Source: Candidatus Bathyarchaeota archaeon B23
Lineage (GTDB): Archaea; Thermoproteota; Bathyarchaeia; TCS64; B23
Direction of reading: 5' to 3'
DNA: 14,561 bases
Assembly: GCA_001593875.1 (NCBI GenBank)
Contig: LUCA01000007.1
Span: forward strand, 1 to 14,561
The notes below the pieces were generated by a model. It was not told the DNA's origin and made no database searches. It saw only the letters and a program-made list of their open reading frames with translations. The stretch's first letter is position 1. Each line of letters opens with the position of its first letter. The position numbers were made by a program, and so were the translations under genes. Below, one piece after another: positions 7,301 through 13,664 of the stretch.

Positions 7301-8203
7301 TCTCCCCGATCGATGCCTGGCGGGCGGTATGCCTGAGACCTCGTTGTTGAAGTAGGTGGTGACGTGATACTGGAGGAGCTCCGCCAGGTCCTCGATGATG
7401 AGCGTCGGCGCGCCCGCCTCGATGTTCTCCTTCAGCCTCTGATTGATGCGGATGATGTCGACGAGCTTATGCGTCAGGTCGTCCTCGGCCCTGATGCCCG
7501 ACTCGAGGATGATGCTGGGCCTCACATCCACCGGTGGAACGGGGAGGACCTGGAGGATCATCCACTCGGGCCTGGCGACCTCCGGGTCGAAGCCCAGCAG
7601 CTTCAGGTCATCATTGGATATACGCTCAAACCACTCGCGGATCATGCCGGGCTTCAGCCTCGGCTCCCTCTCCTCCCCCTCCTCAGCCTCCTCCTTCACC
7701 TCGTAGAAGGAGGTGGGCTTCACGAACTTTATCTCGAATTGAGGCATCCCACAGTGGGGGCACCGCTTATTCTTCTTCTTGCTCTTCGCCTTCTTGAAGA
7801 CTCCCTCATAGGTCTCATCCCTCACCTCGCCGAAGAGCCTCCGATCCTCCTCCATCCCGTCTCGCAACTCCTCGATCTCCTTGTCGGAGAGGAGGATCCC
7901 CCCGCAGCTTCGGCAGGTGGCTGAGAGCAGCCGGTAGATGTGCTTCGCGAACTCGACGTGGATGACGGGCTCGGCCAGCTCTATGTGGCCGAAATGCCCG
8001 GGGCAGTTGGCCGCTATGTTGCCGCAGGTCCGGCATCGCTGCCTGGGCTCCAGGGTGCCGAGCCGCCCGTCCATGAGGCCTCCGGCGATGGGGGCTCCAT
8101 CCTCATCATAGGTGTCAGAGGTCTGGATCTCGACGACGCTCATCCTCCGGATCTCATCCGGCGAGAGGATGCCGAATCTGATGGCGTCTATCATCTTCGA
8201 CAT
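4385..8203 (-). CDS. rpoA: DNA-directed RNA polymerase subunit A, unsplit (A' + A'')
   Basis: This 1272-residue protein is the largest, catalytic RNA polymerase subunit. N-terminal zinc ligands are visible: C57, C60, C67 and H70 (CRTCG, CPGHFGH), then C97, C100, C148 and C151. The catalytic NADFDGDEMN is at 462-471 with its three Mg-binding aspartates. The bridge-helix/funnel region follows (RGFIYSCYRDGLDP, MGGREGLVDTA). The trigger loop with GEPGTQMTLRTFHYAG is at 962-977, and the C-terminal part ends in GTGSVELFM. Most archaea split this protein into A' (about 880) and A'' (about 390); here both run through one frame with no stop. The start is the ATG at 8203, 6 nt after a strong GGAGGT; a GTG at 8206 is possible but too close to the SD. 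It begins 2 bp after the rpoB stop and overlaps rpl30e by ATGA. Confidence 0.97.
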   Translation of the reverse strand: MSKMIDAIRFGILSPDEIRRMSVVEIQTSDTYDEDGAPIAGGLMDGRLGTLEPRQRCRTCGNIAANCPGHFGHIELAEPVIHVEFAKHIYRLLSATCRSCGGILLSDKEIEELRDGMEEDRRLFGEVRDETYEGVFKKAKSKKKNKRCPHCGMPQFEIKFVKPTSFYEVKEEAEEGEEREPRLKPGMIREWFERISNDDLKLLGFDPEVARPEWMILQVLPVPPVDVRPSIILESGIRAEDDLTHKLVDIIRINQRLKENIEAGAPTLIIEDLAELLQYHVTTYFNNEVSGIPPARHRSGRTLKSLAQRLKGKEGRFRGNLSGKRVDYSARTVISPDPNLDINEVGVPFHIAMRLTVPESVTERNMEEMQRLVVNGPHRYPGALYIIRPDGKRIRLEFVADREKLAETLEPGFVVERHLRDGDIVLFNRQPSLHRMSIMAHRVKVLPYKTFRLHLAVCPPYNADFDGDEMNLHVPQSKEAQTEARLLMQVQDQILSPRYGAPIIGATKDFVTGAYLLTRKETMLTADEVGKLLAATGYEGAMPQPTVADPEPLWSGKDIFSLFLPEDFNFATRASTCRHCPECLREECPYDAYVVIQHGRLRMGVIDKNSIGAEKAETIFHRIVKDYGTDVAHDFLNSICRLINTFLSIKGFTYGLDELEVSGEERKRIKAVLQEMEENVSHLIEDYRTGRMRRLPGRTLEETLEFEVMNELAKARDRAGELVEARLELDNAGVIMTRTGARGSSLNIGQMMGSVGQQSIRGKRITRGYLNRTLPHFRENDPNPAARGFIYSCYRDGLDPLEFFFHAMGGREGLVDTAVRTQQSGYMQRRLINALEHLRVEYDGTVRDSMGNIIQFRYGEDGVDPAKSDHGKAVNVEQLIERVRLGEERGRPAPPEFIEECVGEVEGRLPLSIIEELRGLLPKAGLTRGGVERVIEGVLRSYEFSLVEPGEAVGTVAAQSIGEPGTQMTLRTFHYAGVAELNVTLGLPRLIELVDARRTPSTPTMTIYLDEEHRHDAERAREVAQRLTYTTLSDVIDSMELDLRKDAVRVILDPERMRSLGVEPVDVEEALPKLEKEGEYVYLLPLSKVRDEDPERAMEELTNAGIKGIPGIRRVLTVYEDGEWVIKTDGSNLEMALNVEGVDPARTTTNDIHEIAKVLGIEAARNALVREAKGVLDEQGLDVDVRHVMLVADIMTSTGEVQQIGRHGVSGEKSSVLARAAFELTVQHLVDAAVKGETDPLRGVVENIIVGQSMPLGTGSVELFMTVGGRRR

Positions 8204-8205
8204 CA

Positions 8206-11200
8206 CTACACCTCCCCGCTCAGCCTCAGCGTGGGCGATATGCAGAGGCTCTGGAGCTCTTGGAGGAGGAGCTTGAAGGCGTAGGAGACGGTCACGGGCT
8301 CCACGACCCCCTTCTCGCCGCAGAGGGGGCAGATGTAGCGCCTCAGCCTCATGTCGTAGTAGGCGATCTTCCCGCAGCGCTCGCAGATGTAGATGATGTA
8401 GGCGTCCGACTCCTCCAGCAGTCGATCCTTCAGCAGCATCGCGGCTCCATGCCCTATGAGGCAGTCTCGCTCCATCTCGCCGAATCTCAGGCCTCCACCC
8501 CTCGCACGGCCCTCCGTCGGCTGCCTCGTCAGCATCTGAACCTGTCCACGGGCCCTGGCGTGTATCTTATCCAGGACCATGTGGTGGAGCTTCTGGTAGT
8601 AGACGACGCCTATGAAGACCTCGGCCTCGAACATCTTGCCGCTGACGCCGTCGTACATCAGCTCCCTCCCGCTGGGCTTGAATCCCAGCCTCCTAAGGGC
8701 CTCCATGAGGCTGTCGACCTTCTCGTTGCTGAAGGGGGTGCCGTCGACGAACTGGCCTCTCAGGGCGGCCACCTTCCCGGCGATGGACTCTATGAACTGG
8801 CCGACGGTCATCCTCGACGGGAAGGCGTGGGGGTTGATGATGATGTCGGGGATGGTGCCGTGGATGCTGAAGGGCATATCCTCCTGGGGGACCACCATGC
8901 CGATGACGCCCTTCTGACCATGCCTCGAGACGAATTTGTCGCCCAGCTCCGGAACCCGGTGGCTGCGCACCTTCACCTTCACCAAGTGCGAGCCCTCGAT
9001 GTCCTTGGTGATGAACACCGTGTCGACGACCCCCTCCTCCGTCGGCCTCACCCCGATGGAGGTGTCCCTCAGCTGCGGCCCCTTGACCTCGAAGCCCCTA
9101 TACTCCTCCAGGAACCTCGGCGGGCTCACCCTGCCAATGAGGATGTCGCCGCCCTTCACCACGGCCTCGGTGGCGACGATGCCGTCCTCCTCCAGCAGCC
9201 TGTAGGCCGTGGCGCCGTGGTAGCCCCTGATGCCGGCCTCCGGGATCGTCAGCCTATCCTTCGCCCCGCCGAGGTACTGCTTACACTCCGCCTTATAGAT
9301 GCGGTAGAAGCTCGAGTGGCCGAGGCCGCGCTCTATGCTGGACTTGTTGAAGATGATGGCGTCATCCATGTTGTAGCCGGTGGAGCTGAGGACGGCGACG
9401 ATGAAGTTCTGCCCCGCCGGCCTCCCGTTGTAGCCCAGCACCTCCATCGGCTTGGTGTAGACCAGCGGCCTCTGGGGGTAGTGGAGGATGTGAGCCCTCG
9501 TATCCGTTCTCTCCCTGTAGTTGAGGGCGTAGAACCCTGGAGCCTGCTTCGCCATCGCCGCCTCGTAGGTGTTCCTCGGCGACTGGTTGTGCTCCGCATA
9601 GGGGATGAGCGAGGCCGTCACACCGAGGATCGTGTAGGGGGAGATCTCCATGTGGGTGTGGCCGGGGGCGACATCTCTCTCGGAGAGGGCGACGTAGGCG
9701 TTCTCCTCCTCCTCGGCGTCGAGGTATTCGATGATCCCCTCCCTGATGAGGTCGCTCCAGCTCCACCTCCCTGTCTCGATGTTTCGGATATGCCTCTTCT
9801 TCAGGAGGGGTCGTCCATCCCTCACGATGATGAGGGGCCTCCTGATGCGCCCCTCATCGCAGTTGACGTAGACCTCGTTGTGCCCCCTGTAGTAGGCGAT
9901 GTTCACCTCGTCGCTGATCTCGCCCTTGCGGCGGCGCTCCCTCACCTCCTCGACAAGCCTCTCAGGTATCGTCGTATAGCCTAGGAGGGTGCCGTCGACG
10001 AAGACCTTGGCGCCCTGCCTCGTCTCCCTGTCAGCCGTCTCCACGGGGACGACGCCGAGGTAGACGAGTAGCCGTTTAACCCCCTCGGGGGAGACGCCCC
10101 TGGAGACCGTCGCCATGAGGGCGAGGTTCTTCACCAATCCACAGTTGGCTCCCTCAGGCGTCTCGTTGGGGCAGAGCCTACCCCAGTGGGTTGAGTGGAG
10201 GTCTCGGGCCTCGAAGTTGGGCTGGCTCCGGCTGAGGGGCGACTGGATACGTCTGAGGTGGCTGATGGTCGACAGCGTGTTGGTTCGGTCGAGGAGCTGG
10301 GTCATGCCGACACGGCCCCGCCTCCAGTTGCCGGTGGCGAGGGCGTGCTGTAGGCGGCTGGTGATGATGCCGGGTCTGACGGCGGCTGAGAGGATGATGC
10401 CCTTCCTCCTGCTGCTCATCCTCCTGAGCTGGTATCTCATATCCCTGTAGAGGCTCCAGAAGGCGCTTCTGAAGAGCTCCGCCAGGAGGGGGCCCGCCAG
10501 CTTGATGCGCTTGTTCTTCAAGTGATCCTTGTCGTCCTCCTTCCGCCTGCCCAGCTTCAGCTCTATCAGCCTGGAGGCCATCTCGGCGAGGTAGTAAGCT
10601 TTCTTTATGCGATCCCTCGACTCCCTCCCGAGGTGGGGGAGCAGGTTTCGATCGATGACCGTCTCAGCGCGTTTGACCCTGAACTCCCTCACCTGGCCGT
10701 AGGCGACCCTGTTGCCGATGTAGAGGATGGCGTCCTCAACGCTCTGGACGTCGGCGGCGGCCCTGAAGGAGGCCTCCAGCTCGTTGATGATCTCCTCGTC
10801 GAGGGAGACCATCTCGGCGACCTCCCTATCGGTCTCGACGCCGAGGGCCCTCATCAGGACGATGAGGGGTATGGGGACGGGGACGCCTGGGATGGAGACC
10901 TCCATCTCCCCCTTGGACTTGATGACCATCTCTATGCGAGCCCTGAAGCCTACGGTGGTGGAGAAGACCTTCGCCCTGTAGACGGGCTTGGATCCCCTCT
11001 CATCGATCTCCACCAGCACCCTATTGGGGGCGAGGTCCTCGAGGGCGACGATCACCCTCTCGGAGCCGTTGATGATGAAGTATCCCCCCACCTCGTCGGG
11101 GTCTTCACCGATCCTGATGAGCTCGTCCCTCGAGAATCTCGATAGGACGCAGAGGTCTGATTTGACCATGACGGGGAGCTCCCCTATGTGAACCCTCTCA

Positions 11201-11529
11201 AAGGTCTCCCTCACCCCGTCGCTGAGGACGATGTCGAGGTAGAGCGGGGCGGAGTAGGTGAGATTTCTGATCCTCGCCTCCTTTGGGTAGACCTCCCTCT
11301 CCGTGCCGTCCACCTCGGTGATCTTGGGCTTCCCCACCTCTATGGTCTCGAATCTGACCTCGTAGTTCCTCCCCGGAACCTCTATGATCATGCCGCCGAT
11401 CTCGTCGATGATCCTCTGGAGCGTGTGTCTCACGAACTCGTTGTAGCTCTCCAGGTGCTGGCGGACGAGGCCCTCCTCCCTGAAGAAGGCCTTCATAACC
11501 TCCCAATAATCCCTATCAGTTAAGGTCAT
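8206..11529 (-). CDS. rpoB: DNA-directed RNA polymerase subunit B (unsplit)
   Basis: This 1107-residue protein is the second-largest RNA polymerase subunit. It begins with a typical archaeal RpoB N-terminus (YWEVMKAFFREEGLVRQHL). Conserved blocks follow in order: ETPEGANCGLVKNLAL, GYNMDDAIIFNKSS (around 720), GDKFVSRHGQKG (863-874), and a C-terminal zinc ribbon with CERC (1049-1052) and CPLC (1067-1070). It is one chain, not the split B''/B' of many methanogens. The start is not certain: the ATG at 11529 fits the family and the TATA-like box (GTTTAAG, 11564-11570), while GTG codons at 11538 and 11544 are also in frame. It leads the operon; no rpoH lies upstream. Its stop is 2 bp before the rpoA ATG. 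Confidence 0.97.
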   Translation of the reverse strand: MTLTDRDYWEVMKAFFREEGLVRQHLESYNEFVRHTLQRIIDEIGGMIIEVPGRNYEVRFETIEVGKPKITEVDGTEREVYPKEARIRNLTYSAPLYLDIVLSDGVRETFERVHIGELPVMVKSDLCVLSRFSRDELIRIGEDPDEVGGYFIINGSERVIVALEDLAPNRVLVEIDERGSKPVYRAKVFSTTVGFRARIEMVIKSKGEMEVSIPGVPVPIPLIVLMRALGVETDREVAEMVSLDEEIINELEASFRAAADVQSVEDAILYIGNRVAYGQVREFRVKRAETVIDRNLLPHLGRESRDRIKKAYYLAEMASRLIELKLGRRKEDDKDHLKNKRIKLAGPLLAELFRSAFWSLYRDMRYQLRRMSSRRKGIILSAAVRPGIITSRLQHALATGNWRRGRVGMTQLLDRTNTLSTISHLRRIQSPLSRSQPNFEARDLHSTHWGRLCPNETPEGANCGLVKNLALMATVSRGVSPEGVKRLLVYLGVVPVETADRETRQGAKVFVDGTLLGYTTIPERLVEEVRERRRKGEISDEVNIAYYRGHNEVYVNCDEGRIRRPLIIVRDGRPLLKKRHIRNIETGRWSWSDLIREGIIEYLDAEEEENAYVALSERDVAPGHTHMEISPYTILGVTASLIPYAEHNQSPRNTYEAAMAKQAPGFYALNYRERTDTRAHILHYPQRPLVYTKPMEVLGYNGRPAGQNFIVAVLSSTGYNMDDAIIFNKSSIERGLGHSSFYRIYKAECKQYLGGAKDRLTIPEAGIRGYHGATAYRLLEEDGIVATEAVVKGGDILIGRVSPPRFLEEYRGFEVKGPQLRDTSIGVRPTEEGVVDTVFITKDIEGSHLVKVKVRSHRVPELGDKFVSRHGQKGVIGMVVPQEDMPFSIHGTIPDIIINPHAFPSRMTVGQFIESIAGKVAALRGQFVDGTPFSNEKVDSLMEALRRLGFKPSGRELMYDGVSGKMFEAEVFIGVVYYQKLHHMVLDKIHARARGQVQMLTRQPTEGRARGGGLRFGEMERDCLIGHGAAMLLKDRLLEESDAYIIYICERCGKIAYYDMRLRRYICPLCGEKGVVEPVTVSYAFKLLLQELQSLCISPTLRLSGEV
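8209..8217 (-). promoter_or_regulatory. Ribosome binding site deciding the rpoA start
   Basis: Read on the minus strand, GGGGAGGTG lies inside the last codons of rpoB, followed by TAGTGATG. The GGAGGT core is 6 nt from the ATG at 8203 and only 3 nt from the GTG at 8206, so the ATG is the better start. Confidence 0.6.
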
Positions 11530-11675
11530 TCCCTCCACTCTCACCCCTCCATTGGAAGAGAGGCTTAAACATGGGATTATCGCTCACCCTCACTAAATCC
11601 GATTCCCCCCAACCCACGACTAAAAGCCGTCTTAACCTCCAAAGGCTATAATGGAGGTCGAACACCCGTTAATAA

Positions 11676-11762
11676 ATGTTTAGGGAGGTAGTATATGGTC
11701 GATCCTTATATTCCACATCTCAAACTCATAAGTTTCAAATGATAGTTCCTTTAAGTGAGTAA
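11676..11762 (+). CDS. Possible leaderless micro-ORF (28 aa)
   Basis: An ATG at 11676 lies about 26 bp after the centre of the box GCTATAATG (11645-11653), exactly where an archaeal transcript would begin, so it could be translated without a leader. The frame runs 28 codons (starting MFREVVYGRS, ending VPLSE) to a TAA at 11760-11762, just before the lsm TATA box. There is no family match I can recognise, and so short a frame can occur by chance. It overlaps, in another frame, a 15-codon ORF at 11695-11742. Confidence 0.2.
   Translation: MFREVVYGRSLYSTSQTHKFQMIVPLSE
11695..11742 (+). CDS. Possible micro-ORF with a strong ribosome binding site (15 aa)
   Basis: This frame reads MVDPYIPHLKLISFK and then TGA. 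It is preceded by GGGAGGT (11683-11689), a near-perfect Shine-Dalgarno sequence, 5 nt before the ATG. With transcription from the box at 11645-11653 the leader would be about 19 nt, like that predicted for lsm. It could be a short peptide, a leader peptide, or chance. It overlaps the 28-codon frame at 11676-11762; at most one may be real. Confidence 0.25.
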   Translation: MVDPYIPHLKLISFK

Positions 11763-11814
11763 AACCTTAATATCAAAACCCTACTTATTCGATAACACAC
11801 GGAGGAGCATCTGA

Positions 11815-12039
11815 GTGGCTGAGATGATCGACGAGGTCCTGGAGAGAAGCCTCGGGAAGACGGTGTTGATAAAGCTGAGAAGCGGCAGGGTGCTCAGGGG
11901 AGTCCTGGAGGGCTTCGATCAACACATCAACCTCGTCCTGAAGGATGCGGAGGATATCAGCAACCCGGAGAAGACGAAGAAGATCGGCACCATCATCCTC
12001 AGGGGAGACAACGTCGTGATGATCTCCCCGCCACCTTAA
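11815..12039 (+). CDS. Sm-like RNA-binding protein (LSm)
   Basis: This 74-residue protein is a single-domain archaeal Sm-like protein, expected to form a ring that binds U-rich RNA, as bacterial Hfq and eukaryotic LSm proteins do. The Sm1 motif covers about residues 14-47, with the RNA-contacting GFDQHINLVL (D35, N39), and the Sm2 motif about 57-70, with LRGDNVV (R63, G64, D65, N66). The start is GTG: it lies 7 nt after GGAGGAG (11801-11807), whereas the next ATG (11824) would be 16 nt away. It is followed after 1 bp by rpl37e, the usual archaeal pairing, so the two are probably co-transcribed. Confidence 0.93.
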   Translation: MAEMIDEVLERSLGKTVLIKLRSGRVLRGVLEGFDQHINLVLKDAEDISNPEKTKKIGTIILRGDNVVMISPPP

Positions 12040-12040
12040 G

Positions 12041-12232
12041 GTGAAGGGCATGCCGACGAAGCACGCCATCCACCATGGAAAGAGGATTCACATCCGGTGT
12101 AGACGCTGCGGCAGAAGAGCCTACCACATCAGGAAGAAGCGATGCGCCGCCTGCGGCTTCGGGGTCTCCAAGAGGATGAAGGGGTACTCCTGGGGCAGGA
12201 AGACCCTAAACCGGTCGAGGAGGATAGACTGA
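12041..12232 (+). CDS. rpl37e: 50S ribosomal protein L37e
   Basis: This 63-residue basic protein is L37e (eL37), a zinc-ribbon protein of the large subunit. The four zinc ligands are C20, C23, C35 and C38 in HIRCRRCGRRAYHIRKKRCAACG (written here in parts: CRRCG and CAACG), and the following GFGVSKRMKGYSWG is typical of the family. The GTG start at 12041 gives MKGMPTK, like the common MKGTPS start; the ATG at 12050 is an alternative with AAGGTG 6 nt upstream. It begins 1 bp after the lsm stop. Confidence 0.95.
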   Translation: MKGMPTKHAIHHGKRIHIRCRRCGRRAYHIRKKRCAACGFGVSKRMKGYSWGRKTLNRSRRID

Positions 12233-12409
12233 TCGCCAGGAAACTCCTCGATGAATAGGTCGTCCTCCACTTCATATCTCGACGCCAACCCCGGAGAGGC
12301 GGGTGATCCCCCCACCACGAACACAACCATATCGAAGACGGGAAAGAGATAAGTCCTCGAAGGGGAGGTTATCTCGGGGTTTGAGTTGTCGAAGGAGACT
12401 CCCATCAGG
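12233..12409. other. 177-bp gap without a convincing gene; imperfect hairpin at 12348-12373
   Basis: No RNA gene or conserved frame is recognisable. An imperfect inverted repeat lies at 12348-12373: outer arms GATAA/TTATC, inner arms CCTC/GAGG, a 2-nt bulge and a 6-nt loop (GAAGGG). It lies just upstream of the next gene and could be in its leader. The sequence AGATAAG overlapping it is a weak TATA-like match. A minus-strand frame crosses this gap (12121-12441) but mostly shadows L37e. Confidence 0.3.
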
Positions 12410-12868
12410 ATGGTGAGGCCTGAGTTCCTAGACTTCGTCAACTACAACATCTGTAAGGCCTACTCGGAGCTCTATGGCAAGGAGGCGGCGGAGGAGTTCT
12501 TCCGACGGGTCGGCGAGATCGGCTTTAGGGAGCTGCGGAGGCGCATCGATTTCCCGAGCCGTGAGCCCTACGACATCCTGAAGCGGGTCGGCGAGTTCCT
12601 GGAGGAGATGGGGTACATGGCCAAGATACAGCTGACGAAGGTGAGCGAGGATGAGGTCGTCATAGAGATGTTCGGCGTCTCCGTCATCGAGTCCTCCATA
12701 AGGCTGGTGGAGGAGGGAGCCAGCCCAAGCCACATAATGACGAATCTGATGTTCGCCGCCCTCAAGGAGCTCTGCGGCCTGAGGGCTGACATCGAGGACC
12801 TAACCCTAGAACAGCCCTCCAAGGAGACGGGGTACGCCAAGGAGAGGTGGATACTGAGGACGCTCTAG
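12410..12868 (+). CDS. Conserved-looking soluble protein of unknown function (possibly V4R/HNOB-like fold)
   Basis: I do not recognise this 152-residue protein with confidence. It is acidic, soluble and without signal peptide or membrane segments. The pattern is long N-terminal helices (LDFVNYNICKAYSELYG, AAEEFFRRVGEIGFREL, YDILKRVGEFLEEMGY), then a beta-rich stretch (MAKIQLTKVSEDEVVIEMFG), another helix (SHIMTNLMFAALKEL) and a final strand (ERWILRTL). That order resembles the V4R / haem-NO-binding-like small-ligand fold, but this is a weak impression. Good codon structure and a short gap to the next gene (5 bp) support a real gene. The start may be the TTG at 12386 instead (8 residues longer); GGAG at 12394-12397 is 12 nt before the chosen ATG. 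It may form an operon with the following gene. Confidence 0.75.
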   Translation: MVRPEFLDFVNYNICKAYSELYGKEAAEEFFRRVGEIGFRELRRRIDFPSREPYDILKRVGEFLEEMGYMAKIQLTKVSEDEVVIEMFGVSVIESSIRLVEEGASPSHIMTNLMFAALKELCGLRADIEDLTLEQPSKETGYAKERWILRTL

Positions 12869-12873
12869 CCGAG

Positions 12874-13602
12874 ATGACCTGGTCGAGGCGTCTGCTTTTT
12901 CTAATCTTCATCCCCATCGCTATCGGAGTGGCCATGGAGCTTGGGGCTTGGAGGGGGGCGACGGAGGTCTGCGTCTACGCGGGCTCCGGGGCGGTTCTGG
13001 CGGGGGACGTCGAGGCGGCCCTGGAGAGGATCGGCGTCCACTACCGGGAGGTGGATGAGGGCTACATCCTCCGAGGGGGGCTGAGGCGGGGGTGCGCTGT
13101 CCTCATCATACCTGGAGGCTATACGGCTGAGATGGTCTCGGCCCTGGGGGTCGAGGGCCTGGAGGAGATTAGGGGTTTCGTCCAGGGTGGCGGCCTCTAC
13201 ATCGGCATCTGCGCCGGAGCCTACATAGCGGCTCGACGGGTTGAGGCTCCAGGTAGGCCGGAGGGCCTGGGCATCATCAACGTGACGAATGTGAGGCTGC
13301 GAGGCATCGGCGTCGTCGAGGTCGAGGTCGTCGACCCGGGGCATCCCCTGGTGGAGGGCTGCCCTGAGACCATCAGCATCTGGTATCAGAACGGCCCTCA
13401 TATGAAGCCGGGGAGGGGGGTGGAGGTGGCGGCCGTCTATGAGGACGGCTCTGCGGCCATAGTCTCAGCCCCCTATGGGGAGGGCCTAGTCATCCTCTTC
13501 AGCCCTCACCCTGAGGGGAGCAGCGAGGGGGATGTGGACCCTGAGGAGCTGGGGACCCTGAGGCTGCTGGAGAACGCCTTGAAGATGAGGGGAACCCAAT
13601 AG
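12874..13602 (+). CDS. Membrane-anchored or exported class I glutamine-amidotransferase-like protein (BPL_N type)
   Basis: This 242-residue protein has a basic N-terminus followed by one hydrophobic segment (about residues 7-21, LLFLIFIPIAIGVAM), then a class I glutamine-amidotransferase-like fold. PGG at 80-82 precedes the nucleophile elbow GICAGAYIA with C113; WYQNGPH (170-176) and FSPHPE with H212 and E214 supply the rest of a Cys-His-Glu triad. This layout matches the BPL_N-type domain (named for the biotin-protein ligase N-terminus), whose substrate is generally unknown. No ligase or synthetase partner domain is present. The hydrophobic start suggests action at the membrane or outside the cell, unusual for this superfamily. 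The frame is open to a GTG at 12847, overlapping the previous gene, but the ATG at 12874 places the hydrophobic segment at the start. No substrate is assigned. Confidence 0.82.
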   Translation: MTWSRRLLFLIFIPIAIGVAMELGAWRGATEVCVYAGSGAVLAGDVEAALERIGVHYREVDEGYILRGGLRRGCAVLIIPGGYTAEMVSALGVEGLEEIRGFVQGGGLYIGICAGAYIAARRVEAPGRPEGLGIINVTNVRLRGIGVVEVEVVDPGHPLVEGCPETISIWYQNGPHMKPGRGVEVAAVYEDGSAAIVSAPYGEGLVILFSPHPEGSSEGDVDPEELGTLRLLENALKMRGTQ

Positions 13603-13664
13603 GGTTCACCTTTTCTTTAAATCGTTGTGTCCCCTATCCGCTCTTGATCGATTTGAGGAGATTC
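13603..13664 (+). promoter_or_regulatory. T-rich stretch and promoter candidate before the spermidine-synthase-like gene
   Basis: After the previous stop, CCTTTTCTTT (13609-13618) is T-rich and could end upstream transcription, as U-runs do in archaea. It merges into CTTTAAATC (13615-13623), a TATA-like box about 46 bp before the next ATG. GAGGAG (13655-13660) is a ribosome binding site 4 nt before that ATG. The terminator part is a guess. Confidence 0.4.

Larger units (their letters stand above)
11530..11814. promoter_or_regulatory. AT-rich divergent rpoB / lsm intergenic region
   Basis: This 285-bp gap is much richer in A and T than the rest of the window. The rpoB side has a minus-strand TATA-like box GTTTAAG (11564-11570), about 38 bp before the ATG at 11529. 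The lsm side has CCTTAATATC (11765-11774), about 45 bp before the GTG start, and SD GGAGGAG (11801-11807). A further plus-strand box, GCTATAATG (11645-11653), fits neither gene and may drive a small transcript. Archaea usually have rpoH directly upstream of rpoB; no rpoH-like frame (about 80 residues) is present here on either strand. Confidence 0.6.

Noticed and set aside
8260..9984. 574-codon open frame on the plus strand antisense to rpoB
   Set aside because: The opposite strand encodes a complete, highly conserved RpoB. The antisense product is a low-complexity sequence rich in Val, Asp, Leu and Gly with no family motif, as expected from GC-rich codon bias.
11722..11735. AAACT-CATA-AGTTT inverted repeat in the rpoB-lsm gap
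   Set aside because: The arms are only 5 bp and the region is AT-rich, so this is expected by chance; it is too short to call an operator or terminator.
12121..12441. 106-codon minus-strand frame across the gap after rpl37e
   Set aside because: Much of it shadows L37e and the start of the next gene. It has no recognisable motif and no promoter, and the composition is not protein-like.
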